This document shows positions 19,001-27,783 of a stretch of DNA of 45,446 nucleotides, piece by piece. How positions within the stretch are numbered: the first letter of the stretch is position 1; every line of letters begins with the position of its first letter. This stretch comes from Arcicella sp. Its GTDB lineage: Bacteria > Bacteroidota > Bacteroidia > Cytophagales > Spirosomataceae. The notes under the pieces were generated by a model. That model was not told the DNA's origin. It saw only the letters and a program-made list of their open reading frames with translations, and ran no database searches. The translations under genes and the position numbers were made by a program. The stretch lies in NCBI GenBank assembly GCA_014376355.1, contig JACMRQ010000162.1, forward strand, positions 1 to 45,446. Direction: 5' to 3'.

Positions 19001-19085
19001 GGACAATCAAAGATTGCATGAATTGGTAATGTATGATTTTCTTTTTAGGTATTATCAGGCGGAAGTTGCTAAAGGGAAAATATAA
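16020..19085 (+). CDS. Class I lanthipeptide dehydratase (LanB), full length
   Basis: A 1021-residue single-chain LanB. Residues about 1-690 are the glutamylation domain, opening with SLPFNDDISEEF and the signature YYIRMCSRCTPFGLFAGCG (about 72-90). Residues about 740-1010 are the SpaB-C/thiopeptide-type elimination domain, with WIYFKFYMG, KWFFIRYSDPEKHLRFRVH and YQREIERYG. The family uses glutamyl-tRNA to dehydrate Ser/Thr in a precursor peptide. No LanC cyclase, precursor peptide, protease or ABC transporter is visible on either side. The gene is flanked by a DUF1080 gene and, on the other strand, a glycosidase gene. It is either an orphan enzyme working on a remote precursor or a cluster remnant. 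No frameshift or stop interrupts it. Confidence 0.93.
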   Translation: MFLNKLIVRTPSLPFNDDISEEFLKQILSNLVFAEALYLASPVLFQEAMNWKDGKITNPKKLLKIPLSLGKYYIRMCSRCTPFGLFAGCGVIEWSDKNNLELSSESKRKTRLDMHYAGALAQKLSEIPAIKYSLKYTLNSSIYRIGEEIRYIEYSYIDGQRKHQISSIIWSDYIQLVLDLCKTGAKIQEIVLHLIEDDISEEQATFFVEQLIDSQLLVSELEPSITGEEFILQIKKNVVSNSPISDLLTVIQTQLTKIDTKNNNEICVYRQVIESIKSFDIPFEEGKLFQTDLVKLFNKTQINSDYQLILKEVFDLFKKIAVSTDNQKLKEFKSVYFNRYETAEIPILIALDTEAGIGYGNSGKSKNTPITEGLNLPVIENKNLNFSQNLFQQYLHELWIKANANGSYQVDLKEEDLKKYAVNSIPTLPSNSITFRLTGDQTFPIYVESIGGSSAANLLGRFAHADPEVLEIIQSITNSEQEQNPNVIFAEIVHLPENRTGNIILHPPFRQYEIPYLAKSSLSDEFQIPLDDLMVSVDLQRDKVILRSKKLNKEIVPRLSNAHNYEQNSLPLYNFLSDLQTQNFQNNFDLNWSSIAFEAVFYPRLTYKNVVISLATWHFDREDYIELITCKSNDLISKIQAFRKHWNLSELFVLADFDNELLVNTNNILSVQIWIDSIKNRNKIKVKEFFYSSKNSVVKNALGQGFTNQFIAAIIDENTVYQGLDEVIKVKQNEIQRNFSVGSEWIYFKFYMGVKVGDNFLSQAIKPLTEELINQKLIDKWFFIRYSDPEKHLRFRVHLPDLASIGKVFLLVKDFVQPFENEGIIWKIQVDSYQREIERYGSDVMEFTETLFYEDSTAVISMIDQTVGEEREVIRWQWCLKAIDTYLSDFGLTLIEKKELMEKMKTNFANEFHLDKALKIQLDQRFRNNRTFIEQILADNLNEIHEYSPLFHAIINKSNRIENIIEQIKSQKSRGELTNYLYDTIHMTVNRTISDNQRLHELVMYDFLFRYYQAEVAKGKI

Positions 19086-19171
19086 ACTTTGGAAAGTTAT
19101 TTAAACCGATTTTATCTAAATAAAAGTTCTTGTTCCTAAATAATTATTTCTGATTTCTCCATAGAAATGTA

Positions 19172-19197
19172 AACGAAAAGTAAATTCACTTTTCGTT
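19172..19197 (+). terminator. Hairpin downstream of the LanB gene
   Basis: AACGAAAAGT and ACTTTTCGTT form a perfect 10-bp stem with a 6-base loop (AAATTC), about 90 bases past the LanB stop and before the convergent glycosidase gene. The U-rich 3' arm suits a bidirectional terminator. I found no coding signal in the rest of the 202-base gap. Confidence 0.6.
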
Positions 19198-19287
19198 CTT
19201 GAGAAAACATTGAGCTTTGAGGGTTTAATCGGAAAATAATCAACCCCAAAAAAGAAAGTTTGATTTAATTTTTATCATAATTGCAGT

Positions 19288-21033
19288 TTATTTTTTATCA
19301 ATGAGCATACATACGCTTCCCCAAGCAGGAATGGTTACCCTCATTCCATTGGTCGTAATAGCAGATTTTGCTTTTAGCGTTGTATAATCATTTGGTCCAC
19401 CCGCAAGATTACTTGTCCCTGAACCATTTATTTTTACTTTTCTTGAAAACTCTCCATTATCATTTTCACCTTCCAGACTATACCAATAATAACGGTTTCC
19501 AATTCTCATATTTTTCATAATAACTTCAACCGTTTGAGGAACAGCCGAACCATTAATCATTGTAACGCTTGCTTGTCCAGACGAATAAGTTGAACCGTAA
19601 GCTTTAATGCTTGAGTTTCCAGTAACCATTGAATTTACCATTCTGTCACCAAGCGTTTTTTGGAAGAAATACATATAATAAAAAGAAGGTCGCATGGTCC
19701 ATTTATCCACGCCAGGTTCTCCAGTACTGAATAATCCGTGGTCATTCCCATTCTCCCAACCATTCATTAAATCCCAACGAGCTGCCATGCCATACTTATT
19801 TTTGATGGCTTCTCCTTGAATAATTATTGAAAAAAGTCCACTTACATTAGAGACTTGTTGTTTTGAATCTTTCGCCCACATATTCCACTCATCCATCGCA
19901 ATGGGTTTAAGAGTTGCTCCATTATCCTGCAAAGTTTTGGTTACGTACTTCATCATTTCGCCAGGCACAGAAAAGGCAGAAGACAATACAACGGTTGCAT
20001 TTGAATTTTGGTCATAAGGCGTAAAATAATTATGAACAACATAAAAATCTGCCTTATTATTTATGTTTTTCATCATTGTTTCATTCCATGTTTGATTACA
20101 AACGGTTTGCCATGATTGTGGAGCAGAATCAAAAGTTACCGCTCCAATTTGAATCGTTTTTCCAATTTCTTTGGCGGCTTTTTGCATGGAATCTGCGAAT
20201 ACTTGAAAGTGTTTTGCGTATAAACCACCCGTTAAATATTCGGGTTGATTATCTTTATTTAGCTTAGTATCAATACGATAGCCCCATTCCCAATCACCAA
20301 AATTTTCATTCCCAATTTCCCAATATTGTGTTCTACCTTTATCATAACGTACCCAGTCAGCCGCAAGATGTGCAGCAGTTGCTACTGGATTTAAACCCGT
20401 TCCATATCTGGCATAACCATAGTTTACGGTGATTATTCCTCTGTTGTTTGTTTTTTGTAACATACTGTAATAATCATCCAAATTACACTGCCAATTTAGA
20501 TTTGAGAATCCTTGTCTGTATCCAGGGTCATTTTTAGCACCATCTTTATTGGTGATTTTTGCAGGAGCATCGTCTGGAAGCACCCCTTCAGCTTTATTCC
20601 AAAAATAGGTATCGCTACCACTTCCTGCAGGAAAACGAACGATATGAGGATGTAGATTTTTGATTGGTTCCGTAAATTTTGTTTCATTGGCAACAGGCCC
20701 CATCCACCAAACTGCATTGTGTCCGAAAATACTTAAAGGTATTTTCGTTATAATATCTGAAGCATCAACCGTTACAGTATTGTTTGCATTGGCTGGTACT
20801 GTTTCTTCTGTATAGGAAGGGGCAGTGAAAGTTTTAGCTTGCCAATCGTCCAAGAAAAAACCCATAGTAGAAGCAATTTTAGGTTCAACGGCAGGGACAA
20901 TAATAACGGTAGTATCTTTTACAACAGTTACGATTTTATCTTCTTCCTTTTTTGAACATGATAAAACAGTAATCCCTAAAAATAAGGTCAAGGAATAGTT
21001 ACTTATACGTTGATTAATTAATGACATTTTCAT
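19288..21033 (-). CDS. Clan GH-A glycoside hydrolase lipoprotein, arabinofuranosidase-like
   Basis: A 581-residue lipoprotein: signal sequence to about residue 25 with lipobox LSC (C26), then an acidic, valine-rich linker. A (beta/alpha)8 barrel spans about 95-470, with IVRFPAGSGSDTYFW, acid/base E243 in WEIGNENFG and probable nucleophile E382 in IAMDEWNMW. A beta-sandwich of about 100 residues closes the protein. The pattern is nearest to GH51-like alpha-L-arabinofuranosidases, but other GH-A families such as GH39 cannot be excluded by eye. It is the last gene of the SusC/D locus, so it probably acts at the cell surface or in the periplasm on the same polysaccharide. Confidence 0.85.
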   Translation of the reverse strand: MKMSLINQRISNYSLTLFLGITVLSCSKKEEDKIVTVVKDTTVIIVPAVEPKIASTMGFFLDDWQAKTFTAPSYTEETVPANANNTVTVDASDIITKIPLSIFGHNAVWWMGPVANETKFTEPIKNLHPHIVRFPAGSGSDTYFWNKAEGVLPDDAPAKITNKDGAKNDPGYRQGFSNLNWQCNLDDYYSMLQKTNNRGIITVNYGYARYGTGLNPVATAAHLAADWVRYDKGRTQYWEIGNENFGDWEWGYRIDTKLNKDNQPEYLTGGLYAKHFQVFADSMQKAAKEIGKTIQIGAVTFDSAPQSWQTVCNQTWNETMMKNINNKADFYVVHNYFTPYDQNSNATVVLSSAFSVPGEMMKYVTKTLQDNGATLKPIAMDEWNMWAKDSKQQVSNVSGLFSIIIQGEAIKNKYGMAARWDLMNGWENGNDHGLFSTGEPGVDKWTMRPSFYYMYFFQKTLGDRMVNSMVTGNSSIKAYGSTYSSGQASVTMINGSAVPQTVEVIMKNMRIGNRYYWYSLEGENDNGEFSRKVKINGSGTSNLAGGPNDYTTLKAKSAITTNGMRVTIPAWGSVCMLIDKK

Positions 21034-21106
21034 GATTTTTATAAAGTTTTCAATGTGTATTTACAGCAAATTAAAAAATTGTATTATTAATTTCTCAATG
21101 ATTTTA

Positions 21107-24100
21107 TTAAAGCGTCAAGTTTCTCTTATGTCCTTGATAATCAATTATTTCAAGAGACTTTAAGTTCTTTGAAACCAAAATATTTCTTGATGATTGAGAG
21201 AAAAAAGAGGTTCCATAATTAATTTCTCTTTTCCGATTTCTACCATCTTTTAAATGCTCTATCACAACAGCATCTTTTGGTAGAAGTGGTTGAGTTGAAT
21301 ATTTTTTCGACAAACTAAAAGACTTTAATTTACCTCTGTTTTGGGTTGCCATGATCAATGGGTTGCCCTGAGCATTTGTAATGCTGACCAAACCCTTTGC
21401 ATCACCTCCAACTAAAAATCCCGATTGATTTAAAGTGCTTGTTTTAAACGCTCCTTTCCCATTTCCAATCAGTAATAAACCATTAAAAGCATCTAATCTG
21501 CCTACCGATACTTCATTTCCAAAATCATTCCCCACCATTAAAATATCAAGATTTCCGTCATCGTTAAAATCTTCTACTAACATCCCAAAAACTGGGGCAG
21601 TTTGCACTTGAATAGGTAATGAATTAATCTTAAAATTCCCCTTTCCTAAATTTTCTATGTAACTCGAGTTCATATTGTTAGCTTTTAAGATTAAAGCATC
21701 TTTTACATCACTTTTTGATAAAATGCCATAAATATCTGCCGTTGCAAATTTGTTATAATCATCAAATCGTGTTTTGAAAGCGGTTATTTGTTTAATCAAA
21801 TCATCACGGGTATGGAATGGAACTTCGTGTCGTTCTTTATCTTTATCTGGAAAAAATACTGTCGGGATTGCATCATAAAGTCCATCGGAATTAAAATCTT
21901 TTCCATAAATCGTTAAAGGAAATTCATCAGAAACTTTGTTCATGGTATTTATGCCTAAATTCCCTGCAACGTAATCCATATCTCCATCATTATCAAAGTC
22001 ACCCGAAGAAATACTATTCCAAAAGCCTACTTGTGTATTAAGCTCTTGATTTTCAATGCGTTCTAATGATTTTCCTTGATTATTTTTCAATATTGTAATA
22101 GGCATCCATTCGCCTGCAAGTATTAAATCTTGCCAACCGTCATTATCAAAATCTGACCAAAGTGCATCACAAACTAAACCAACATTTTGTAAAGCTGGAG
22201 CAAATTGAGTGGTAATATCAGTAAAATGAATTCCATTTTTACTATCATTTCTCAATACGTAACTACTCACAGGCTTCGGATAAGCATTTACTTCAACTCG
22301 TCCGCCCACAAAAAGATCAAGGTCGCCATCGTGATCAAAATCTGTTGCTTTTACACAGGAACCACTCTTTAAAAATGGAGGTAAAGCTTTTTTATTTTCA
22401 GTAAAATTTCCCTTTCCATCATTTTCATAAAACCTATCTTGGTAAATCATTAAACCAATTGGAGCCTCATTACTTCCACTGACAATGTATAAATCAAGGT
22501 CATTATCTTGATCCGCATCAAATAATAAAACACTTGAATCCTCCGAAAATTTTGTGGCATCTGTTTCACCTTTGATTAAATCCGATTTAGCAAATTTTCC
22601 AGTTTTATTTTGTAATAAAAAAGTCCCTTTATGATTGGTTGAACCTCCAATAAATACATCTTCGATTCCATCCCCGTTTACGTCCCCAACTGCAATAGAT
22701 GGGCCGTATTGTGAGAATTTATGAGGCAATAATTTTTGGATATTAAAATCAATAGCATCAGTTTCTTGATGAACATAATCAATTAGTAATGAGTCACTTA
22801 TGTCATTGAAGAGGGTGAGTTGATGACTATTAACCAATGACTGATCACTGATAATTGCTTTGCTTTCATCCGCAATTAAAATTTGATTTGCTCTTATGTT
22901 TTTATAGCTACTGACTTTGCCACTTTGCCAAGTAATTTTTACTTCATCGACTATTTTTATTTTCCCTAATCCGAAATGGGCAACATTTTCAATTGTTGAT
23001 AAATAGCCTCGATAAGGAGTATTTTCATACACTTGTTTTTCACCATGATTGTAGGAAATATCAATCCAAGCTCCAATTCCGTGGATATTATTGGACAAAC
23101 CTTTGCATTTAATGCGTAAATAATTACTCTCTTCGGGCTTTAACTGAATCGTATTATTCCGATAAACAAAAGCTGAATCGTTAATATTATTTACTACATA
23201 ATCTAAATCACCATCATTGTCTAAATCTGCATAAGCAGACCCATTCGAGAAACTGGGAATATCCATGCCCCAATCCCTTGAAACATCCTCAAATTGAGGA
23301 GGACTTCCACTTATTCCCCCTTTATTTTTGAAAGCATAATTAACTGCTTTCACCGATGGAATCATTTTTGAAAGGTCTTCTAAAGTTAATTGTTGTTGAA
23401 CTGCATTTTGATAACGATAAACCAAATAATCGTGGTCGGTAATATCCTTTGGAAAACCATTAGAAATAATCATATCCCGAAAACCATCATTATCAAAATC
23501 TGTCACCATCGGACACCAACTCCAATCAGTCTCTGCAATTCCTGATAACAAACCCATTTCACTAAAAATAGGTTTTCCAGTGGTAGGATTTATGCCCTGA
23601 TTAACCTGTAATGTATTTCGAGGATACTGATAGTTGTAATGAAATTTTTCATTATTCTGATAGGTTGAATAATTATTAGCAGGAATTACCATTTTTTTTC
23701 GATAATTATCCGCAGGAACCATATCCAAAGCAATAATATCAACCAATCCATCATTATTCAAATCTTCTACATCATTTCCCATGGCTGAGAATGAAGTATG
23801 TTTAAAATATTCAGACGCTTGGTCGGTGAAAGTACCGTTTTTGTTATTTATGTAAAGCAAATCATCGGATAAAAAATCATTTGTTACATAAATATCTTTC
23901 CAGCCATCACGATTAATATCCGTAATATTTACTCCTAACCCATATCCTTCAATCAAAATGCCTGCTTGTTTCGAGACGTTTGTAAAATGCGGTTTAGTAT
24001 TTGTTCCATCATTTTTATATAATCTATCCGTCCGCTTCGATGAACCATCCACAACTTTATTCACATATTTATTGGGATAACGCACTTTTTCCATTTCATT

Positions 24101-24694
24101 TACTAATAAAAAAAGGTCTAAATCTCCATCATTGTCATAATCAAAAAAGGAAGCATTTGTGGTATGGGAAGTATCAGCAATACCATATTCTTTCGCCATT
24201 TCCTTGAAAATTGGCACACCGTCTTTATCAATCCCTTGATTAACATACATCATATTTGCCAATCTGTCAGCTACTTTACTCACCGAAGCACAAACGTAAA
24301 TATCTAAAAGATTATCATTATTAATATCTATCAAGGTTGCTCCTGAACACCATTTTCCTTCTCCAGTTGTTTTACTTTTTTCTGTAACATCCTCAAAATG
24401 AACACTTTCATTTTCATTATTACCTTTATTTAAGTATAATTTATTTTCAACTTGATTACCCGTAAAATAGACATCCACTAAATTATCATTATTGAAATCA
24501 CCCAATGCAACGCCACCACCATTATATACATATTCAAAATTAAAGACATTTCGTGCATTAGTTTCGGTTATTCGATTTGAAAATGTAATGCCTGTATTTT
24601 CAGCGAGTAATCTTGTAAATAATGGTTTGCTTTTCTGCTGACATGAAAAGAAAGTCGTAATAAAGCATATAAGTAGTGGAAATTTATAAGTCAT
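21107..24694 (-). CDS. Giant FG-GAP/VCBS repeat lipoprotein with ASPIC/UnbV domain
   Basis: About 1195 residues from the ATG at 24694; the frame also opens at 24736 (14 residues more). The nearer start places the signal sequence right at the N-terminus, with lipobox FFSC. I count about 14 DxDxDG-type calcium-binding FG-GAP motifs (for example DYDNDGDLDLFL, DLDNDGDLDYVV, DFDHDGDLDLFV), arranged as two propellers. Between them, about residues 510-610, lies an ASPIC/UnbV domain (NNIHGIGAWIDISY, GYLSTIENVAHFGLG, ITWQSGK). Proteins of this kind are frequent beside SusCD pairs in Cytophagales, but their role is unknown. A calcium-dependent surface glycan or protein binding role is inferred. Confidence 0.9.
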   Translation of the reverse strand: MTYKFPLLICFITTFFSCQQKSKPLFTRLLAENTGITFSNRITETNARNVFNFEYVYNGGGVALGDFNNDNLVDVYFTGNQVENKLYLNKGNNENESVHFEDVTEKSKTTGEGKWCSGATLIDINNDNLLDIYVCASVSKVADRLANMMYVNQGIDKDGVPIFKEMAKEYGIADTSHTTNASFFDYDNDGDLDLFLLVNEMEKVRYPNKYVNKVVDGSSKRTDRLYKNDGTNTKPHFTNVSKQAGILIEGYGLGVNITDINRDGWKDIYVTNDFLSDDLLYINNKNGTFTDQASEYFKHTSFSAMGNDVEDLNNDGLVDIIALDMVPADNYRKKMVIPANNYSTYQNNEKFHYNYQYPRNTLQVNQGINPTTGKPIFSEMGLLSGIAETDWSWCPMVTDFDNDGFRDMIISNGFPKDITDHDYLVYRYQNAVQQQLTLEDLSKMIPSVKAVNYAFKNKGGISGSPPQFEDVSRDWGMDIPSFSNGSAYADLDNDGDLDYVVNNINDSAFVYRNNTIQLKPEESNYLRIKCKGLSNNIHGIGAWIDISYNHGEKQVYENTPYRGYLSTIENVAHFGLGKIKIVDEVKITWQSGKVSSYKNIRANQILIADESKAIISDQSLVNSHQLTLFNDISDSLLIDYVHQETDAIDFNIQKLLPHKFSQYGPSIAVGDVNGDGIEDVFIGGSTNHKGTFLLQNKTGKFAKSDLIKGETDATKFSEDSSVLLFDADQDNDLDLYIVSGSNEAPIGLMIYQDRFYENDGKGNFTENKKALPPFLKSGSCVKATDFDHDGDLDLFVGGRVEVNAYPKPVSSYVLRNDSKNGIHFTDITTQFAPALQNVGLVCDALWSDFDNDGWQDLILAGEWMPITILKNNQGKSLERIENQELNTQVGFWNSISSGDFDNDGDMDYVAGNLGINTMNKVSDEFPLTIYGKDFNSDGLYDAIPTVFFPDKDKERHEVPFHTRDDLIKQITAFKTRFDDYNKFATADIYGILSKSDVKDALILKANNMNSSYIENLGKGNFKINSLPIQVQTAPVFGMLVEDFNDDGNLDILMVGNDFGNEVSVGRLDAFNGLLLIGNGKGAFKTSTLNQSGFLVGGDAKGLVSITNAQGNPLIMATQNRGKLKSFSLSKKYSTQPLLPKDAVVIEHLKDGRNRKREINYGTSFFSQSSRNILVSKNLKSLEIIDYQGHKRNLTL

Positions 24695-24785
24695 CAGTTT
24701 GAGATTTAGGAAGTTTAAAATAGGGTTTTGGTTCAATAAAATTTAGTCCCAAATGTCGGCAATATCAATAAATTGGTTAAAGGTC

Positions 24786-24843
24786 TATTAACTAAAAATC
24801 CTTCAATAATCTTTAAATAAGATAGAAGGATTTTTAGTTAATA
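24786..24843 (-). terminator. Perfect 19-bp stem-loop inside the SusC/D locus
   Basis: TATTAACTAAAAATCCTTC (24786-24804) is exactly complementary to 24825-24843, with a 20-base loop. It lies 12 bases after the stop of the IPT lipoprotein gene and before the FG-GAP gene. The U-rich descending arm on the minus-strand RNA suggests partial termination or a processing barrier that separates susC-susD-IPT expression from the two genes below. Confidence 0.65.
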
Positions 24844-24855
24844 ACAATAGTAATT

Positions 24856-26001
24856 TTATTTTTTGATGAACATCACATCATCAAAATATACAGTTTCTGA
24901 TTTGTCAGGACCTTGTAATCTCCAACCGAATTGCTTCAACGTTGTACCAGGATACCAAAAATCTATATCAGCCAAAGCAATTTTATAGTAATTCCAAATT
25001 TTCGGAGCAACTTCAATTTTATTCTTATTTTCAAAATTTCCAAAACCAATTTTTGAAACATCCGATTGAATCCAAAACGAGATTGGAACATTTCCACCTC
25101 TAATTGCAAAAGTTAGATACTTATAGTCGGCTGAATAAGGAATTGAAGGATACCAGTTACTAAAGGCTGCCAAATGCCAGTTACCACCTGCAAAGTTTTT
25201 AGACAACGATTTTTTACCTGCATAAGCTTGATCTGAATTAACAATTAAAGGATCGCCCCACGAATTATTTGCGTAATCTTTTGCAAAATCTTCAGTAAAA
25301 ACTTGTAAAGCGGCATCGGCATTTACAAACTCAATAGTCTTGGTAGTAATCATTCCACTGCTATTGGTAATGTCTAAAGTAACTTGACTTAAATTAGAAG
25401 TTGGAAATCTCAAGACCATTGTTTCATTGCCAATTTTATCTTTTGTTTTAGCAATAACTTTAACTTCGGTTGTTGTACCCGAAAAAACCACACTTGAGAC
25501 ATCGACAAAATTCTTTCCAGTTAAGGTTATATCTCCTCTATCAGCGCCAAAAGTCATTTTATCCGTGGTATAAACGGCAGGTTTTGCAACAACTTTAAAA
25601 TTAAAAGTAGCCTCACCGTGAGAAGTTACAACCCTAAGTTTATTATCGACATCAGCACCCGTTGGAACTGCCCCAGGTAGCGTAATAATTAAATTTTCAT
25701 CCGTATTATAAGTAGGATTGAAAGCGGCATTATACCCATTGAAATAAACATTCAATACGCCCCCAATATTTTGACCATTAATTACCAATAGTTTAAACGG
25801 TTCCGAACCAACAATACTACTATCCTTATGTTTGGCAATTGTATCCAACAAATAAACTCTTGAAATACTTGGCGTTCCAGTTGATACTTTCGGAATCCCC
25901 GTTTCATCTTTACACGATGAAAGGATGGTAATACTCGCCAATATTCCCAAAAAGGCAATTGCGGTAAGTTTACTACCAATATAATTTTTCATTGTTTTCA
26001 T
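24856..26001 (-). CDS. IPT/TIG-domain surface lipoprotein (SusE/F-like glycan-binding protein)
   Basis: About 381 residues from the ATG at 26001; an ATG at 25992 (MKNYIGSK) is equally plausible. The frame also opens at 26040, but that start lies inside a hairpin. A signal sequence ends in lipobox LSSC. Two IPT/TIG immunoglobulin-like domains follow (about 30-125 and 130-215, the second with RGDITLTGKNF). The C-terminal 150 residues, rich in aromatics (WHLAAFSNWYPSIPY, then FGWRLQGPDKSETVYFDDV), look like a carbohydrate-binding jelly roll. Position directly after susD is typical for surface glycan-binding proteins that capture polysaccharide for the SusCD importer. Ligand unknown. Confidence 0.85.
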   Translation of the reverse strand: MKTMKNYIGSKLTAIAFLGILASITILSSCKDETGIPKVSTGTPSISRVYLLDTIAKHKDSSIVGSEPFKLLVINGQNIGGVLNVYFNGYNAAFNPTYNTDENLIITLPGAVPTGADVDNKLRVVTSHGEATFNFKVVAKPAVYTTDKMTFGADRGDITLTGKNFVDVSSVVFSGTTTEVKVIAKTKDKIGNETMVLRFPTSNLSQVTLDITNSSGMITTKTIEFVNADAALQVFTEDFAKDYANNSWGDPLIVNSDQAYAGKKSLSKNFAGGNWHLAAFSNWYPSIPYSADYKYLTFAIRGGNVPISFWIQSDVSKIGFGNFENKNKIEVAPKIWNYYKIALADIDFWYPGTTLKQFGWRLQGPDKSETVYFDDVMFIKK

Positions 26002-26016
26002 TTTTATATTTGTTTG

Positions 26017-26039
26017 TGCAGGAAATTTTATTTCCTGCA
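26017..26039 (-). repeat. Tight hairpin in the susD - IPT lipoprotein gap
   Basis: TGCAGGAAAT (26017-26026) and ATTTCCTGCA (26030-26039) form a perfect 10-bp stem with a TTT loop, between the susD stop and the start of the lipoprotein gene. It probably stabilises the susC-susD part of the transcript after processing. Its presence argues against the upstream start at 26040. Confidence 0.6.
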
Positions 26040-26061
26040 TTATTTCATCAGATGGTTATTA

Positions 26062-27699
26062 CTAAAACTTGTATGGAACGGGTGGTTTCAATAAATTTGG
26101 AGCTTGAGCCGTTTCTGTATCTGGAATTGGTAAATAAAATGCCGTTGAAACTAACTTGAAAGTATTGGTTGTCCGATTTATAAAATTGAATTCACGCTTC
26201 TTTTGGAGTGTGCCAGTACCAGGTTTAATTCTAATGGTGTACGTTCCTCTAATTTGCTTAGCAATAAGATCTATCACCTTTTGTGGATTATAGTAATACA
26301 GCCTTACTAAATTATACCAAGCATCTCCTTCAACGGCAAATTCATAACGTCTTTCTTGCAGCATATCATCAATTGTAAATGAAGTTACTTCTGGTAAAGT
26401 TGCACGTTTACGGATAGCATTGTAATATTTTAATGCTTCTGGATCTGAAGTAGAAGTATTATTTCCTAAAATTGCTTCTGCATAAATTAGATAAACATCC
26501 GCTAAACGTTGCATATAGCTATTATTAGGAGCTGCCTGTTGCTGGCCTAATCCACCATTATCATCTGGACCTCCAACAACGTATTTTTTAAAGTGGGCAA
26601 AAGTTTCATACGCATCATCAGCTGGGATTGGCTCTTTCCATCCACCTTTTGCTTTAATTAATTCTGGATATAAATCGCCAGGAAGCATAAAAGTTGCTTT
26701 TCTTCGTACTGAATCTGCAGGGTCAAGATTAACTAAATAATCATAAGAAGCTCCGTTTGAACCGCCCCAACCATCTTGGAAACCTGTGATTTGACTGTTT
26801 GCTGCAAATTGTGATTGAAACTGATTCCCTGAACCGTAACCACCATTACCAACCCACTGCAATCCAAATAATTGCTCTGGGTTATTATTATTAGCTGTTA
26901 AAAATAAATCTGAATATTTTGGCATTAACTGGAAAGCACTGTTTTTGATAACATCTGCCGCATAAAATTTAGCACTATCCAAATAAGCCTGACTTCTCTG
27001 TCCATTCGTTGAACCCAATCCAGCACGTGTCAAATAAAACCTTGACAACATTCCTTTTGCTGAATAAGCATTCAAACGCCCAGAACCAGCAGTAGAAGTA
27101 GCTGGTAATAAATTTTTGGCTGCTTGCATATCTCGGATGGCAAATTCCCAAACGGTTTCAATCGTATTACGAGTTAAAGTAGTATCTGCTCCTTGCTTTA
27201 AATTATCCGTAATAATGGGAACTGGACCCCAATTCTGAACTAAATAAGAATAGGCAACTGCACGCATATAACGAGCTTCACCAATAGCTCTTCTTTTGGC
27301 TTCTGGTGTTACGGCTGACTTTGCGTAAGTATTGACGTTATATATCAATACGTTCGACTGTGCGATTATCGTAAAAAATGAATTCCAAGAATCTCTTAAA
27401 TCACCATTAGTATTGGAAACAGTAAACTGATAAAATTGTTGCCAGTTTCCGTTGTATGGGCTAATCATATTGCCCGCACGCCCATCACCAAATGATAAAA
27501 GTGACTGCCCGTTCGACCCAAACCAAACTTTATTATACAAAGCAGAGGTTCCAGCCATTAATTCTGAATCAGTATTAAAGAAATTTGGAGCCGTTAAACT
27601 TCCCAGAGGAGGAGTGTCCAAGAATTGTTCTTTGCAACTTGTCAATCCACCAATGGTTAGAGCGACAAATAAGATCTTTATTAAAATATATTTTTTCAT
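26062..27699 (-). CDS. SusD/RagB-family outer-membrane lipoprotein
   Basis: 545 residues from the ATG at 27699 (MKKYILIKILFVALTIGGL); the longer frame to 27747 adds 16 residues before the signal sequence and is unlikely. Lipobox LTSC precedes the mature CKEQFLDTPPLGSLT, the usual SusD beginning. The TPR-like helical scaffold includes EARYMRAVAYSYLVQNWGPV and the C-terminal RagB block includes QERRYEFAVEGDAWYNLVRL, both intact. It is the lid of the SusCD complex, opening over the SusC barrel to capture oligosaccharide. The gap to susC is 84 bases from this start. Confidence 0.95.
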   Translation of the reverse strand: MKKYILIKILFVALTIGGLTSCKEQFLDTPPLGSLTAPNFFNTDSELMAGTSALYNKVWFGSNGQSLLSFGDGRAGNMISPYNGNWQQFYQFTVSNTNGDLRDSWNSFFTIIAQSNVLIYNVNTYAKSAVTPEAKRRAIGEARYMRAVAYSYLVQNWGPVPIITDNLKQGADTTLTRNTIETVWEFAIRDMQAAKNLLPATSTAGSGRLNAYSAKGMLSRFYLTRAGLGSTNGQRSQAYLDSAKFYAADVIKNSAFQLMPKYSDLFLTANNNNPEQLFGLQWVGNGGYGSGNQFQSQFAANSQITGFQDGWGGSNGASYDYLVNLDPADSVRRKATFMLPGDLYPELIKAKGGWKEPIPADDAYETFAHFKKYVVGGPDDNGGLGQQQAAPNNSYMQRLADVYLIYAEAILGNNTSTSDPEALKYYNAIRKRATLPEVTSFTIDDMLQERRYEFAVEGDAWYNLVRLYYYNPQKVIDLIAKQIRGTYTIRIKPGTGTLQKKREFNFINRTTNTFKLVSTAFYLPIPDTETAQAPNLLKPPVPYKF

Positions 27700-27783
27700 T
27701 TTTTGAAGATTTAATTTTTGTTGGATTACTACGTAACTTAAATTCAATAATAACTGTTAGGTAAACTTATTGAATTTGCGTTG

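Noticed and set aside
19086-19287. Lanthipeptide precursor after LanB
   Set aside because: I looked for a short ORF with a leader and Cys/Ser/Thr-rich core in both flanking gaps; only terminator-like hairpins were found.
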